Part shown: positions 7,916 through 17,070 of the stretch, piece by piece
Position numbering within the stretch: position 1 is the stretch's first letter
Layout: each line of letters starts with the position of its first letter
Origin: Bordetella genomosp. 13
Lineage (GTDB): Bacteria; Pseudomonadota; Gammaproteobacteria; Burkholderiales; Burkholderiaceae_B
Reading direction: 5' to 3'
Length of the DNA: 64,000 bases
NCBI RefSeq assembly: GCF_007679965.1
Contig: NZ_VEHL01000002.1
Coordinates: forward strand, 356,235 to 420,234
Made by a program: the position numbers and the translations under genes
Notes under the pieces: generated by a model
What the model saw: the letters and a program-made list of their open reading frames with translations, nothing else
The model's database searches: none
What the model was told of the DNA's origin: nothing

Positions 7916-8641
7916 TCAGATGGGCGCCATGCCCAGCGAGGTGCCGCCGCATACGTACAGCACCTGGCCGGTGACGAAGCCGTTGTCGGGCGACAGGAAG
8001 AACATGGCCGCGCGCGCCACGTCTTCCGGCGTGCCCAGGCGCTTGACCAGGATGCTGTCGATGATGCGCTGGGTCTGCGGCGCGCCTTCGGGGTTGCTCT
8101 TCATGAAGAGGTCGGTGGCGATGGGGCCGGGCCCGATGGCGTTGACGGTGATGCCGTCGCCGCCCAGTTCCATGGCCAGCGTGCGCGTCATGCCGATCAG
8201 GCCGGCCTTGGTGGCCGAATACACCACGCGTTCGGGCTTGCCCAGCGCCGCGCGCGAGGACATGTTAACGATGCGGCCGAAGCCCGCCGCGCGCATGTCC
8301 GGCAGCACGGCCTGCACCAGGATCAACGCGGTGCGCAGGTGCAGGTTCACGACGTAGTCCAGGTCGGCCAGCGTGGCCGTGTCGGCCGTGCCGGGCCGCG
8401 TGGCGCCGGCATTGTTAACCAGGCCCACAATGGCGTACGACTGCACGGCCTGCTGCGCGGCGGCCTGGGCCTGTTCGGGATCGGTCAGGTCGGCCTGGAT
8501 CGAGACCAGGCCCTCGGGCGGGTTCTCGGGCAGGCGGTAGTCGATGTTGACGACGCGCTGGCCCGCGTCCAGCAGGGCGCGTGCGATGGCGGCGCCGATG
8601 CCGGCGCTGGCGCCGGTGACCAGATAGGCGGTGGGTTTCAT
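7916..8641 (-). CDS. SDR-family oxidoreductase
   Basis: Classical short-chain dehydrogenase/reductase, 241 aa. NAD(P)-binding TGASAGIG near the N-terminus, NNAG, the catalytic SSRAALGKPERVVYSATKAG block (Tyr-x3-Lys) and a C-terminal YVCGGTSLG. The acidic residue after the second strand (VVNIDYR) suggests NAD(H). GAGGAG precedes the ATG. Last gene of the operon with an AtoE-type transporter and a 3-hydroxyacyl-CoA dehydrogenase, which suggests oxidation of a hydroxy-acid such as 3-hydroxybutyrate; the exact substrate cannot be read from sequence. Confidence 0.88.
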   Translation of the reverse strand: MKPTAYLVTGASAGIGAAIARALLDAGQRVVNIDYRLPENPPEGLVSIQADLTDPEQAQAAAQQAVQSYAIVGLVNNAGATRPGTADTATLADLDYVVNLHLRTALILVQAVLPDMRAAGFGRIVNMSSRAALGKPERVVYSATKAGLIGMTRTLAMELGGDGITVNAIGPGPIATDLFMKSNPEGAPQTQRIIDSILVKRLGTPEDVARAAMFFLSPDNGFVTGQVLYVCGGTSLGMAPI

Positions 8642-8676
8642 GGGGTGGACTCCTCGTGGGGCGTTTGCGGTCGGGC

Positions 8677-10011
8677 TCAGGCCATGTGGCCCCAGATCCA
8701 GACGGTGGCGATGTGCAGGATGCCGACCCAGACCATCATGATCACGGTGTAGCCCATCACGTCGCGCAGCTTCAGTTTGGACAGCGCCAGCGCGGGCAGG
8801 ATCCAGAAGGGCTGCACCAGGTCGTTCCAGGCGTTGCCCAGCATCACCGACATCGCGGTCTGGTTGATGGGGCTGCCGATCTCCTTGGCCGCCTCGATCA
8901 TGAAGGGGCCCTGGATGACCCAGTGGCCGCCGCCCGAGGGCGCGAAGAAGTTGATGACGAACGAGCTGAGCAGGCCCCAGAACGGCAGCGTGGACGGCGT
9001 GGCCACGTCGACGAACACCTGCGAGATGGTGTTGACCAGGCCCGAGCCCGCCATGATGGCCATGATGCCGGCGTAGAACGGATACTGCAGGATGATGCCC
9101 GAGATGGTCTTGATGCCTTCGTTCAGCTTGGCCACGTAGGCGGCGGGCGTGCCCAGCAGGATGATGCCCAGGAACAGGATCACGAAGTTGATCAGGTTCA
9201 GGTCCAGCGAGCCGCCGTCGGCGATGTGGAAGGCCACGTAGGCCACGCCCAAGAGGCCGATCAGCAGGCTCAGGATGCGGCTGTTGTTCAGGCGCGAGGC
9301 CAGCGTGCGGCCTTCGCCGTCCTCGTCGGACACCGGCGCCTTCGCGGCCTGGTCGATGGCCGGGTCCACCTCGACCACCTTCTGTCCGGCCTTGGGATGC
9401 AACCACGCGTTCAGCAGCGGCAGCGTCACCAGGATGACCGCGCTGAGTATCAGCATGGGCGGCGAGAAGATGGTTTCCGACAGCGGGATCACGCCCATCT
9501 GGCCGGCCAGCGGATGGCCCGGCGTGGCGATCAGCACCGGGATGCTGGCCGACAGGCCCAGGCCGTACATGGTGAAGCCGCTGTAGGCAGAGGCGATGAT
9601 CAGCGGGTAGTGCACGCCTTGCACGCGCCTGGCCAGCTTCTTGGCGACGATGCCGCCGATCACCAGGCCGAAGCCCCAGTTCAGGTAGCTGCCGATGGCG
9701 CCCACCAGCGTGGCCACGATGATGGCGGTGTGCGGCTTGTGCACGGCGCCGACGATGCGGTCCAGCAGGCGTTCGGTGACGGGCGCGGTGGCCAGCACGT
9801 AGCCCATGGCCAGGATCACGGCCATCTGCGTGGTGAAGGCCAGCAGGCTCCAGAAGCCCTTGCCCCATTCGCGGGTGATGGCGCCCAGCCCCTGGCCTTC
9901 CACCGCCATGGCCAGCACCACGGAAAGCAGCGTCAGGCCGATGGCGAATACGAAGGGATCGGGCAGATACTTGCGCATCAGCTCCGTGAAGAAATTGGCG
10001 AGGCGGTTCAT
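8677..10011 (-). CDS. short-chain fatty acid transporter, AtoE family
   Basis: 444-aa inner-membrane permease of the AtoE/SCFA_trans family (PF02667), which takes up short-chain fatty acids such as butyrate or acetoacetate. About ten hydrophobic segments are visible from residue 20 onward. Family-like blocks include FAIGLTLLSVVLAM, GSYLNWGFGLVIGG and FFAPSGGGHWVIQGPF near the C-terminal third. A cytoplasmic loop (about 205-240) is charged. GGAGA lies 6 nt before the ATG. It sits between the 3-hydroxyacyl-CoA dehydrogenase and SDR genes and is the presumed importer for the acid they oxidise. Confidence 0.9.
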   Translation of the reverse strand: MNRLANFFTELMRKYLPDPFVFAIGLTLLSVVLAMAVEGQGLGAITREWGKGFWSLLAFTTQMAVILAMGYVLATAPVTERLLDRIVGAVHKPHTAIIVATLVGAIGSYLNWGFGLVIGGIVAKKLARRVQGVHYPLIIASAYSGFTMYGLGLSASIPVLIATPGHPLAGQMGVIPLSETIFSPPMLILSAVILVTLPLLNAWLHPKAGQKVVEVDPAIDQAAKAPVSDEDGEGRTLASRLNNSRILSLLIGLLGVAYVAFHIADGGSLDLNLINFVILFLGIILLGTPAAYVAKLNEGIKTISGIILQYPFYAGIMAIMAGSGLVNTISQVFVDVATPSTLPFWGLLSSFVINFFAPSGGGHWVIQGPFMIEAAKEIGSPINQTAMSVMLGNAWNDLVQPFWILPALALSKLKLRDVMGYTVIMMVWVGILHIATVWIWGHMA

Positions 10012-10113
10012 GCGTGTCTCCAGCTTGTGTCTGGCAGGTGAGGCAATGCACGCGAGGCCGCGGCGCGGCCGCGGAGGGCGGACGCCGCGTGGCTTCGTGC
10101 GCGGGGGGAGGGA

Positions 10114-11046
10114 TCAGGCAGGCGGGCGGGCGTTCAGCCACTGCACCAGTTCGGCCAGCGCGGCGCTCTTGTCGCGCAGCACGCGCTCGCGGCGCTCGGG
10201 CGGCCAGGCGTAGAAGCCCTGGCCGCTCTTGGCGCCCAGCTGGCCGTCGCGCACCTTGTCGCGCAGCAGCTCGGAGGGCTCGGTGCGGTTTTCCAGGTCG
10301 GCGTACAGGTATTCGGCGATGGCCAGGTGCACGTCCAGGCCGTTCATGTCGCGCTGTTCCAGCGGGCCGGACAGGGCCAGGCGGATGCCCAGGCTCCACT
10401 TCACGACCTCGTCGATGTCCTCGGCGCTGGCCACGCCGCTTTCCAGCAGGGCCATGGCTTCGCGCGCCAGCGCGTGCTGGATGCGGTTGGCGATGAAGCC
10501 GGGGATGTCGCGCTTGACCAGCACGGGGCGCTTGCCCACGTGGCGCAGCGTGTCCATCACGCTGACCACGGTGGTGTCCGAGGTGCCGTCGTTGCGAACT
10601 ACCTCGACCAGCGGGATGACGTCGGCGGGCGTGAAGAAGTGCGTGCCCACGAAACGGTCGCGGCGCGTGACGGCCTGCGCGATGGCGTTGATCGACAGGC
10701 CCGAGGTGTTGGTGGCCAAAATGGTTTGCGGCCCGCACAGGCTGTCCAGGCGCGAGAAGATGTCGCGCTTGAGTTCCAGCTTTTCGGGCACGGCCTCGAT
10801 GACCAGCGCCGCGTTGCACGCGGCTTCCAGGCCGGCGTCGTAGCGGATGCGGCGCATGGCGGGGGCGATGTCGTCGCCCGCCAGCACGTGCAGCTGCCGT
10901 TCGATGTTGCCCTGGGCGCGCGTCAGGGCGCCGTCCACGGGGTCGATCAGCACGACGTCGATGCCGCGTGCCGCGAAGAGGGCGGCGATGCCGCTGCCCA
11001 TGGCGCCCGCGCCGATGACGGCGACGGGGGAGAGAAGAGAAGTCAT
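10114..11046 (-). CDS. 3-hydroxyacyl-CoA dehydrogenase
   Basis: 310-aa single-function NAD-dependent 3-hydroxyacyl-CoA dehydrogenase (Hbd/PaaH/FadB-C type), oxidising L-3-hydroxyacyl-CoA to 3-oxoacyl-CoA. Rossmann motif GAGAMG at 12-17, ATNTSGLSI at 111-119, the catalytic His136 in GTHFFTP, and the C-terminal dimerisation domain with the GQLGAKSGQGFYAW block. First gene of the operon; the 118-bp leader ahead of it holds the second IclR-type dyad. A carnitine- or gulonate-dehydrogenase-like role is possible, since these share the fold. Confidence 0.87.
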   Translation of the reverse strand: MTSLLSPVAVIGAGAMGSGIAALFAARGIDVVLIDPVDGALTRAQGNIERQLHVLAGDDIAPAMRRIRYDAGLEAACNAALVIEAVPEKLELKRDIFSRLDSLCGPQTILATNTSGLSINAIAQAVTRRDRFVGTHFFTPADVIPLVEVVRNDGTSDTTVVSVMDTLRHVGKRPVLVKRDIPGFIANRIQHALAREAMALLESGVASAEDIDEVVKWSLGIRLALSGPLEQRDMNGLDVHLAIAEYLYADLENRTEPSELLRDKVRDGQLGAKSGQGFYAWPPERRERVLRDKSAALAELVQWLNARPPA

Positions 11047-11163
11047 GTCGGGACCACACTGCTCGTGGCCCTGGCCGGTGCAGGCATGCCCGTTGGGGGC
11101 GTCCGGGATGCCGGGCGTCTCTTCCGTGATGCCTTTCCGTGCCGGAGCCAGAAGATCATTGTT

Positions 11164-11197
11164 GTTCTATATGCGAACAAGTGTGCGCATATAGAAT
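11164..11197. promoter_or_regulatory. second copy of the IclR-type 15-4-15 dyad operator
   Basis: GTTCTATATGCGAAC (11164-11178) and GTGCGCATATAGAAT (11183-11197), 4 bp apart and reverse-complementary at 13 of 15 positions. The left half shares GTTCTATA and the CGAAC end with the left half of the operator at 6963-6996, and the spacing is identical. It lies 118 bp upstream of the 3-hydroxyacyl-CoA dehydrogenase start. Confidence 0.7.
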
Positions 11198-11313
11198 TTT
11201 CAAGGATGGTATCGGCTTTGCATGGAGTGGACAAATCGCCCCGCCAAGGGTGTCCATTGGGTGGTCACTTGGCCAGGCGGGCGGCGGGCCGCGGCCGGCC
11301 GCCCGCCGGACGC

Positions 11314-14166
11314 TCAGCCCGAATTGCGCAGCCCCGCCGCGATGCCATTGATGGTCAGGTGGATGGCGCTCTGGATGCGCGGATCCGGTTCCTCGGCACC
11401 CTTTTCCTGCAGGGCGCGGTGGCGCTTGATCAGCTCGATCTGCAGGTAGTTCAGCGGGTCGATGTAGGCGAAACGCTCGCGCAGCGAGGCCTGCAGCGCC
11501 GGGTTGTCGGCCAGCAGGTCGCGTTGCGTCAGTTGCTTCAGCATGGCCATGGTGCGGCCGTGTTCGTCCTGGATCTGGCCGAAGATGCGCTCGCGCACGC
11601 CGCGCCTGGGCATCAGCTGGGCGTAGCGCGCGGCGATGGACAGGTCCGACTTGGCCAGCACCATCTCCATGTTGGATAGCAGCGTGCGCAGCGCGGGCCA
11701 GTGCTCGGCCATGTCGCGCAACTGGTCCAGGCGCGCGCGGCGCGTGCGCGGGCCGCCCTTCACGCCTTCTTCCAGGTAGGCCTCCATGGCCGAGCCCACG
11801 CCGTACCAGCCCGTCAGCATCAGCCGGCACTGGGCCCACGAGAAGCCCCACGGGATGGCGCGCAGGTCCTCGATGCGCTGGCCTTGTTTGCGCGAGGCCG
11901 GGCGCGAACCGATGTTCAGGCCTGCGATCTCGCTGACCGGCGTGGCGGCGAAGAAGTAGTCGGTGAAGCCCGGGGTGTCGTAGACCAGCTTGCGGTAGGT
12001 GCGCTGCGCGTGTTCGGACAGGAAGTCCATGGCCGCGCCGTGCTCGGCCATGTGGGCGTCTTCCGCGCTGGCCGCGGCGGCGCGCGGCGCCAGCGAGGAT
12101 TCCAGCGTGGCGGCCACCAGCAGCTCCAGATGCCAGCGGCCTACCTCGGCATCCTTGTACTTGCTCTGGATGACTTCGCCTTGCTCGGTCAGGCGCAATT
12201 GGCCGGCCACCGTGCCCGGCGGCTGCGCCAGGACGGCGTCGAAGCTGGAGCCGCCGCCGCGGCCCACCGAGCCGCCCCGGCCGTGGAACAGGCGCAGCCG
12301 TACGTGCGCCTTGCTGAACACGTCGACCAGCGCGCGCTCGGCCTGGTACAGCGTCCAGTTGGACGTGAGGAAGCCGCCGTCCTTGTTGCTGTCGGAATAG
12401 CCCAGCATCACTTCCTGCGTGTCGGCCTGCGCCAGCTTCACGCGCTGGCGGATCTCGGGGATGGCCAGCCATTCGGCCATGATGCCGGGGCCGCGCTGCA
12501 GGTCGGGGATGGTCTCGAACAGCGGCACCACCATCAGGCCGTCGTCTTCTTCCAGCGGCTCGCCGGCCGCTGCGATCAGGCCGGCTTCCTTCTGCAGCAC
12601 CAGCACTTCCAGCAGGTCGCTCAAGGTCTCGGTGTGCGACACGATGCTCTGCCGCACCGCCTGCTTGCCGTAGCGCGCGCGGGCCGCCGCCGCGGCACGC
12701 AGGATGGCCAGTTCGCGCGCGGTCTCTTCGCTGTAGGGCAGCCACGGCGAGGACAGCGGGCGCGCGTGCGCGAGTTCGGCGCGCAGCAGCGCCACGCGGT
12801 CGGTCTCGTCCAGCGCGGCGTAGTCCACCGGCACCCCGCGCCACTGCGCGCCCGCGCGGGTGAACAGTTCGGCCAGCGCGCGCTCGTGCACGTCGGAGCT
12901 CTGGCGCAGGTCCACGGTGGCCAGGTGGAAGCCGAACACTTCCACCGCCTGGCGCAGTCCGGTCAGGCGCAGCCGGGCGATGGGCGCGCCCTGGTGCTCG
13001 GCCAGCGAGGCCGCGATGACGGCCAGGTCGGCGGCGAAGTCCCGCGGCGCCGCGTATGGCTCGGCGGCATAGGTCGAGCGGCGCGCCAGGTCCTGGCCCG
13101 TCAATTGCCGGGCCGTGGCGGCCAGGCGCGCGTAGATGCCCACCAGCGCGCGGCGATAGGGCTCGTCGCGGCGATGCGGCGATTCGTCGCCGCCCGAGGC
13201 CGCCAATTGGCGCAGCTCGGGTTCCACGCCGATCAGCAGCGTGGTGATCGACAGCTCGGCGCCCAGCGTGTGCACCTCTTGCAGATAGTGTTCGAACAGC
13301 ACGGTGGCCTGGCGCAGCAGCGCGCGCTCCAGCGTGTCGGCGTCGACGTTGGGATTGCCGTCGCGGTCGCCGCCGATCCAGCTGCCCATGCGCAGGAAGG
13401 GCTGCAGCGGTTCGGCGGGCGCGGCGAAGGGACGCTGCGGGCCGTCGGGATGCAGCAGCTTGCCCAGGTCGGCGTACAGGCGCGGCACCACGGACAGGAA
13501 GGTGCTGCGGTAGTACGACAGCGCATTCTCGATTTCGTCGGCCACCGTCAGGCGCGTGTAGCGCAGCATGCGCGTCTGCCACAGCGTGGCCACGCGGCCC
13601 AGCAGGGCCAGGTCCAGTTCGGCGCGCTCTTCCTCGGTCAGCGGCTGTTCGCGCTGCGCCACCAGGGCGGCGATCTCGCGGTGCGCGTCCAGCGTGCTCT
13701 TGCGCTGCACCTCGGTGGGGTGGGCCGTCAGCACCGGCATCACGCAGGCCTCGGCCAGCAGGCGGCGCACGCGCGCCGGACCCACGCCCTGCGCCTTCAG
13801 GCGCGCCAGCGCGTCGCGCAGGCTGCCGCGCGGCGGCTCGGCGCTGGCCAGCAGCTGTTCGCGTTGCGCGCGGTTCTGGTCGCGGTCCTCGGCGATGTTG
13901 GCCAGGTGCAGGAAGTAGCTGAAGGCGCGGGCCACCGCGTTGGGATCGTTGTCGCGCAGGCGCTTGACGCGCTGTTCCAGCACCTTGCCGTCTTCCGCAC
14001 GGCCCTCGCGGCGAAAGCGCACCGCGGTGCGCCGCAGGGTTTCGATGGTGTCGAACACCCGCTCTCCTTCTGTGGCCTCGATCACCTCGCCCAGCATTCG
14101 CCCCAGCAGGCGGATGGTGTGGCGCGAATTTTCTGCGGAATCGGACTGCGGGCGTACGACTTTCAT
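11314..14166 (-). CDS. ppc: phosphoenolpyruvate carboxylase
   Basis: Anaplerotic enzyme converting PEP and bicarbonate to oxaloacetate. 950 aa, full length for the bacterial enzyme. Key motifs: the [13 protein letters not shown] active-site block (His149), the [13 protein letters not shown] loop in the middle third, and the conserved C-terminus [14 protein letters not shown]. It starts at ATG 14166 with MKVVRPQ and is divergent from queC. No regulator is adjacent. The carbonic anhydrase gene about 10 kb away supplies its substrate in principle but is not linked. Confidence 0.97.
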   Translation of the reverse strand: MKVVRPQSDSAENSRHTIRLLGRMLGEVIEATEGERVFDTIETLRRTAVRFRREGRAEDGKVLEQRVKRLRDNDPNAVARAFSYFLHLANIAEDRDQNRAQREQLLASAEPPRGSLRDALARLKAQGVGPARVRRLLAEACVMPVLTAHPTEVQRKSTLDAHREIAALVAQREQPLTEEERAELDLALLGRVATLWQTRMLRYTRLTVADEIENALSYYRSTFLSVVPRLYADLGKLLHPDGPQRPFAAPAEPLQPFLRMGSWIGGDRDGNPNVDADTLERALLRQATVLFEHYLQEVHTLGAELSITTLLIGVEPELRQLAASGGDESPHRRDEPYRRALVGIYARLAATARQLTGQDLARRSTYAAEPYAAPRDFAADLAVIAASLAEHQGAPIARLRLTGLRQAVEVFGFHLATVDLRQSSDVHERALAELFTRAGAQWRGVPVDYAALDETDRVALLRAELAHARPLSSPWLPYSEETARELAILRAAAAARARYGKQAVRQSIVSHTETLSDLLEVLVLQKEAGLIAAAGEPLEEDDGLMVVPLFETIPDLQRGPGIMAEWLAIPEIRQRVKLAQADTQEVMLGYSDSNKDGGFLTSNWTLYQAERALVDVFSKAHVRLRLFHGRGGSVGRGGGSSFDAVLAQPPGTVAGQLRLTEQGEVIQSKYKDAEVGRWHLELLVAATLESSLAPRAAAASAEDAHMAEHGAAMDFLSEHAQRTYRKLVYDTPGFTDYFFAATPVSEIAGLNIGSRPASRKQGQRIEDLRAIPWGFSWAQCRLMLTGWYGVGSAMEAYLEEGVKGGPRTRRARLDQLRDMAEHWPALRTLLSNMEMVLAKSDLSIAARYAQLMPRRGVRERIFGQIQDEHGRTMAMLKQLTQRDLLADNPALQASLRERFAYIDPLNYLQIELIKRHRALQEKGAEEPDPRIQSAIHLTINGIAAGLRNSG

Positions 14167-14287
14167 GGGCTACGGATCCGTCTGGATGAAGGAAAGGAGA
14201 TGGTGTTCGGCTTGCTGCTCTGATGCGGAATTTGCGATGCCGGCATTGTACGCAGCCGGGGCCGTTCGGCTGGGTTAAAGTGCCGGC

Positions 14288-15028
14288 ATGTCTACCCCCA
14301 TGCTTGCCCCCACGCCGGACACGCGCCGCGCCCTGGTCCTGTTCTCGGGCGGCCAGGATTCCACCACCTGCCTGGCCTGGGCCCTGGACCGCTATGCCCA
14401 CGTCGAGACCGTGGCGTTCGACTATGGCCAGCGCCATCGCATCGAGCTGGATGCGCGGCTGAACGTGCTGCGCGAACTGCGCGCGCGCCATGCGCACTGG
14501 AGCGCCAAGCTGGGCGAGGATCACCTGCTGGACCTGTCGGTGCTGGGACAGGTGGGCGATACCGCGCTGACCTCCGACCGCGAAATCGAGATGCAGGCCA
14601 ACGGCCTGCCCAATACCTTCGTGCCGGGCCGCAACCTGCTGTTCCTGACGCTGGCCGCCGCGCTGGGCTATCGCCGCCAGCTGGACGTGCTGGTGGGCGG
14701 CATGTGCGAGACGGATTTTTCGGGCTATCCCGATTGCCGCGACGACACCATCAAGGCGCAGCAGGTCGCGCTCAGCCTGGGCCTGGCGGCCCGCGTGACC
14801 ATCGAGACGCCGCTGATGTGGCGCGACAAGGCCCAGACCTGGGAGCTGGCGCGCACGTTGGGCGGGCTGGAACTGGTCGACCTGATCGTCGAGCACAGCC
14901 ATACGTGCTATCTGGGCGAGCGGGGCGCGCGCCATGAGTGGGGCTATGGCTGCGGCAACTGCCCCGCATGCGAGCTGCGCGCGGCGGGATGGCTGCGCTG
15001 GAAGACGGGGCAGTACGCGCCGGCCTGA
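14288..15028 (+). CDS. queC: 7-cyano-7-deazaguanine synthase (queuosine biosynthesis)
   Basis: ATP-dependent enzyme making preQ0 from 7-carboxy-7-deazaguanine in the queuosine tRNA-modification pathway. 246 aa. PP-loop SGGQDS at 20-25 and the zinc-binding cysteines Cys207, 222, 225 and 228 (HTCYLG, then GCGNCPAC) are all present. The start at 14288 has no clear Shine-Dalgarno; an ATG at 14300 is an alternative. No other que gene is adjacent, and no preQ1 riboswitch was recognised in the 121-bp gap to ppc. Confidence 0.95.
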   Translation: MSTPMLAPTPDTRRALVLFSGGQDSTTCLAWALDRYAHVETVAFDYGQRHRIELDARLNVLRELRARHAHWSAKLGEDHLLDLSVLGQVGDTALTSDREIEMQANGLPNTFVPGRNLLFLTLAAALGYRRQLDVLVGGMCETDFSGYPDCRDDTIKAQQVALSLGLAARVTIETPLMWRDKAQTWELARTLGGLELVDLIVEHSHTCYLGERGARHEWGYGCGNCPACELRAAGWLRWKTGQYAPA

Positions 15029-15158
15029 GTGTGCTTGCGCTATCGCGCGCCATCGCGCGCTGTCGCGTGCCGGCCGCACGGATGATGCGCAGGCATCATG
15101 CCGCCGCGCGCACGCGGGTCCGGCCCTGCGCGGCGGGAGGCAAGGCCTGCACCGTGAT

Positions 15159-16355
15159 TCAGGAAGGCGGACGGACCCTGCCGCGCTGCGCGCCGAAGCG
15201 CCACGCCAATCCCGCCGACGCGGCCAGCAGCACGACGGCGCAAGCCAGCGACAGCAGCATGGCGGCGTGCGCGCCGCCATGCGCGATCACCTCGGCATAG
15301 GCCAGCGGGCCCGCGGCCGTCATCAGCAACGCCGGCACCAGCAGCCTGCCCGTGATGGCGCCATAGGACCGCGGGTCGAACAGCACCAGCGGCAGCGTGC
15401 CGCGCGTGATGGTGAACAACCCGTTGCAGACGCCGTAGAAGAAGGCGAAGCAGGCCGCCGCGGCCGCGTAGCCGCCCGCCAACCCGGCCACGAAGCACAG
15501 CGGCAGCGCCAGCGCGGTCAGCGTGTTCAGCGCGATGGGCGTCAGCCGGCCGCCCGCCAGGATCTCGGCCAGGCGGCCCGTGACCTGGCCCACGCCCCAC
15601 AGCGCCGCCACGCCGACCGCCACGTGCGCCGCCAGGCCCAGGTCGTGCAGCATGGCGATCAGGTGCGTGGCATTGCCCGCGGTCAGGAAGCTGGCCAGCA
15701 TCACGATCAGGGCATACAGCAGTTGCGCCAGTCGCGGATTGTCCGGCGCGATCGAGCCATTGCGCCGGCCATGCGCGAGGGCCTCGTCGGCTGGCGGGGC
15801 CCAGCGTCCTTCCGGCAGGGCGCGGAAGAGGGCCATCATCGCCAGGGCCAGCAGCGCATAGACGCCCAGCGCGCCGCGCCAGCCCAGGGCGCCGGCCAGC
15901 GCCTGGCCCACCGGCCACATCACGGTGGAAGAGAGTCCGCCGAACAGCGTGATCTGCGACATGGCGCGACGCGCTTGCGGGCCGCCGGCGCGCGCCAGGG
16001 CGGCGAAGGCCGCGTCGTACAGCGTCAGGCGCATCCCGACGCCCAGCAGCGCCCAGGCCACGGCATACGACAGCAGGGTGTGGGTAAGGGCGAGAATCCC
16101 GCATCCCAGTGCCACCAGCAGGGCGCCGATCGGCATGACGGTGCGTCCGCCCCATCGGTCGATGGCGCGTCCCGCCGTGGGCGAGACCAGCGCCATGCAG
16201 ACGATGCCGCCCGACATGCCGCCGTAGACGAGCGCGGCGCTCCAGCCCAGTTCGGCCTGCATGGCGGGACCGAAGTTGCCGATCAGGTAGAACGAGACGC
16301 CCCAGGCCAGCAGCTGCGAGACGCCGATGCAGACGATGGTGCGCCAGGAAAACAT
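15159..16355 (-). CDS. MFS transporter
   Basis: 398-aa major facilitator superfamily protein with about 12 hydrophobic segments and the loop 2-3 signature DRWGGRTVMPIG (about 66-77). An alanine/leucine-rich second half ends in an Arg-rich tail. GAGG precedes the ATG. It lies 13 nt downstream of the acetyltransferase gene on the same strand, so the two are probably one transcript. Substrate unknown; pairing with a phosphinothricin-type acetyltransferase suggests export of, or resistance to, a small amino compound, which is inference. Confidence 0.85.
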   Translation of the reverse strand: MFSWRTIVCIGVSQLLAWGVSFYLIGNFGPAMQAELGWSAALVYGGMSGGIVCMALVSPTAGRAIDRWGGRTVMPIGALLVALGCGILALTHTLLSYAVAWALLGVGMRLTLYDAAFAALARAGGPQARRAMSQITLFGGLSSTVMWPVGQALAGALGWRGALGVYALLALAMMALFRALPEGRWAPPADEALAHGRRNGSIAPDNPRLAQLLYALIVMLASFLTAGNATHLIAMLHDLGLAAHVAVGVAALWGVGQVTGRLAEILAGGRLTPIALNTLTALALPLCFVAGLAGGYAAAAACFAFFYGVCNGLFTITRGTLPLVLFDPRSYGAITGRLLVPALLMTAAGPLAYAEVIAHGGAHAAMLLSLACAVVLLAASAGLAWRFGAQRGRVRPPS

Positions 16356-16368
16356 CGCCTCGTCCTGC

Positions 16369-16914
16369 TCAGGCGGTCTCGGGCGGCGTGCGGTCGCCGT
16401 CGCCCAGCTCGCGCTGCATCAGTACGGTGTCGCGCCACTGGCCGTGCTTGTAGCCCACCGAACGCAGCGTGCCCACGGGATGAAACCCCTGGCGCGCATG
16501 CAGCGCCAGCGACGCGCCGTTGCGGCTGTCGCCCACCACCGCCAGCATCTGGCGCCAGCCGGCGGCCTGGCAGCGCTGCACCAGCGTGGCCAGCAGCCGG
16601 TTGCCGATGCCCAGGCCGCCCCAGCCGGTCTCCACGTAGACCGAGTCTTCCACGGTATGCCGGTATGCCGGACGCGGCCGGTAGGGCGTGACGTAGGCGT
16701 AGCCGCGCACCGTGCCCTCGACCTCGGCCACCAGGTAGGGCATGCCGCGCGCCAGCACGTCGGCGCGGCGGTCGCGCATCTGCTCGGGCGTGGGCGGGTC
16801 GAGTTCGAACGAGGCGGTGCCGTGCAATACGTGGTGCGCGTAGATCTGCTGGATGCGGGCGAGGTCGCCGTCGGCGGCGTCGCGGATCGAGACGATGCGG
16901 GGGGAGTCGGTCAT
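16369..16914 (-). CDS. GNAT N-acetyltransferase, phosphinothricin-acetyltransferase-like
   Basis: 181-aa GCN5-related acetyltransferase. The N-terminal DGDLARIQQIYAHHVLHGTASFE, the YAYVTPYRPRPAYRHTVEDSVYV block, and the acetyl-CoA motif GLGIGNRLLATLVQRCQAAG are typical of the Pat/Bar/YwnH group that acetylates phosphinothricin, methionine sulfoximine or related amino groups. The Shine-Dalgarno is weak; ATG 16914 matches the family start. It heads a two-gene unit with the MFS gene and is divergent from a LysR gene. Confidence 0.85.
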   Translation of the reverse strand: MTDSPRIVSIRDAADGDLARIQQIYAHHVLHGTASFELDPPTPEQMRDRRADVLARGMPYLVAEVEGTVRGYAYVTPYRPRPAYRHTVEDSVYVETGWGGLGIGNRLLATLVQRCQAAGWRQMLAVVGDSRNGASLALHARQGFHPVGTLRSVGYKHGQWRDTVLMQRELGDGDRTPPETA

Positions 16915-16971
16915 GACGAAACGTGGAAAGGAAACGTGCAAGGCGCCAGTGTGCGCCCGGACGCCGGATAA

Positions 16972-16992
16972 CAGAAGGTTTGTCTGCTTCTG
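16972..16992. promoter_or_regulatory. possible LysR-type dyad in the acetyltransferase/LysR gap
   Basis: CAGAAG-N9-CTTCTG, a perfect 6-bp-arm inverted repeat in the only AT-richer part of the 156-bp divergent gap. Size and position fit a LysR recognition site, but the arms do not carry the classic T-N11-A ATC form. Confidence 0.4.
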
Positions 16993-17070
16993 CCTGGCAT
17001 AAGCAAAACTTTGGTATCGGGCGCCATGCGGCCGTATCATCGGGGCGTTCCATCAGCCGGCCATCGCCTC

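Noticed and set aside
8642..11059. N-terminal extension of the SDR frame through the transporter and dehydrogenase genes
   Set aside because: Only the last 241 residues match an SDR, and a GAGGAG-preceded ATG marks the true start; the rest is a shadow of the upstream genes.
11043..11234. Small 63-codon minus-strand frame in the leader of the 3-hydroxyacyl-CoA dehydrogenase operon
   Set aside because: It covers the IclR-type dyad, has no ribosome binding site and no plausible protein character.
11282..11308. Hairpin CGGCGGGC / GCCCGCCG after ppc as a terminator
   Set aside because: It has a large 11-nt loop, no T-run, and the surrounding sequence is GC-rich enough to give such repeats by chance.
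14167..14287. preQ1 riboswitch before queC
   Set aside because: The 121-bp gap shows no recognisable preQ1 aptamer (no suitable C-rich stem-loop followed by an A-rich tail).
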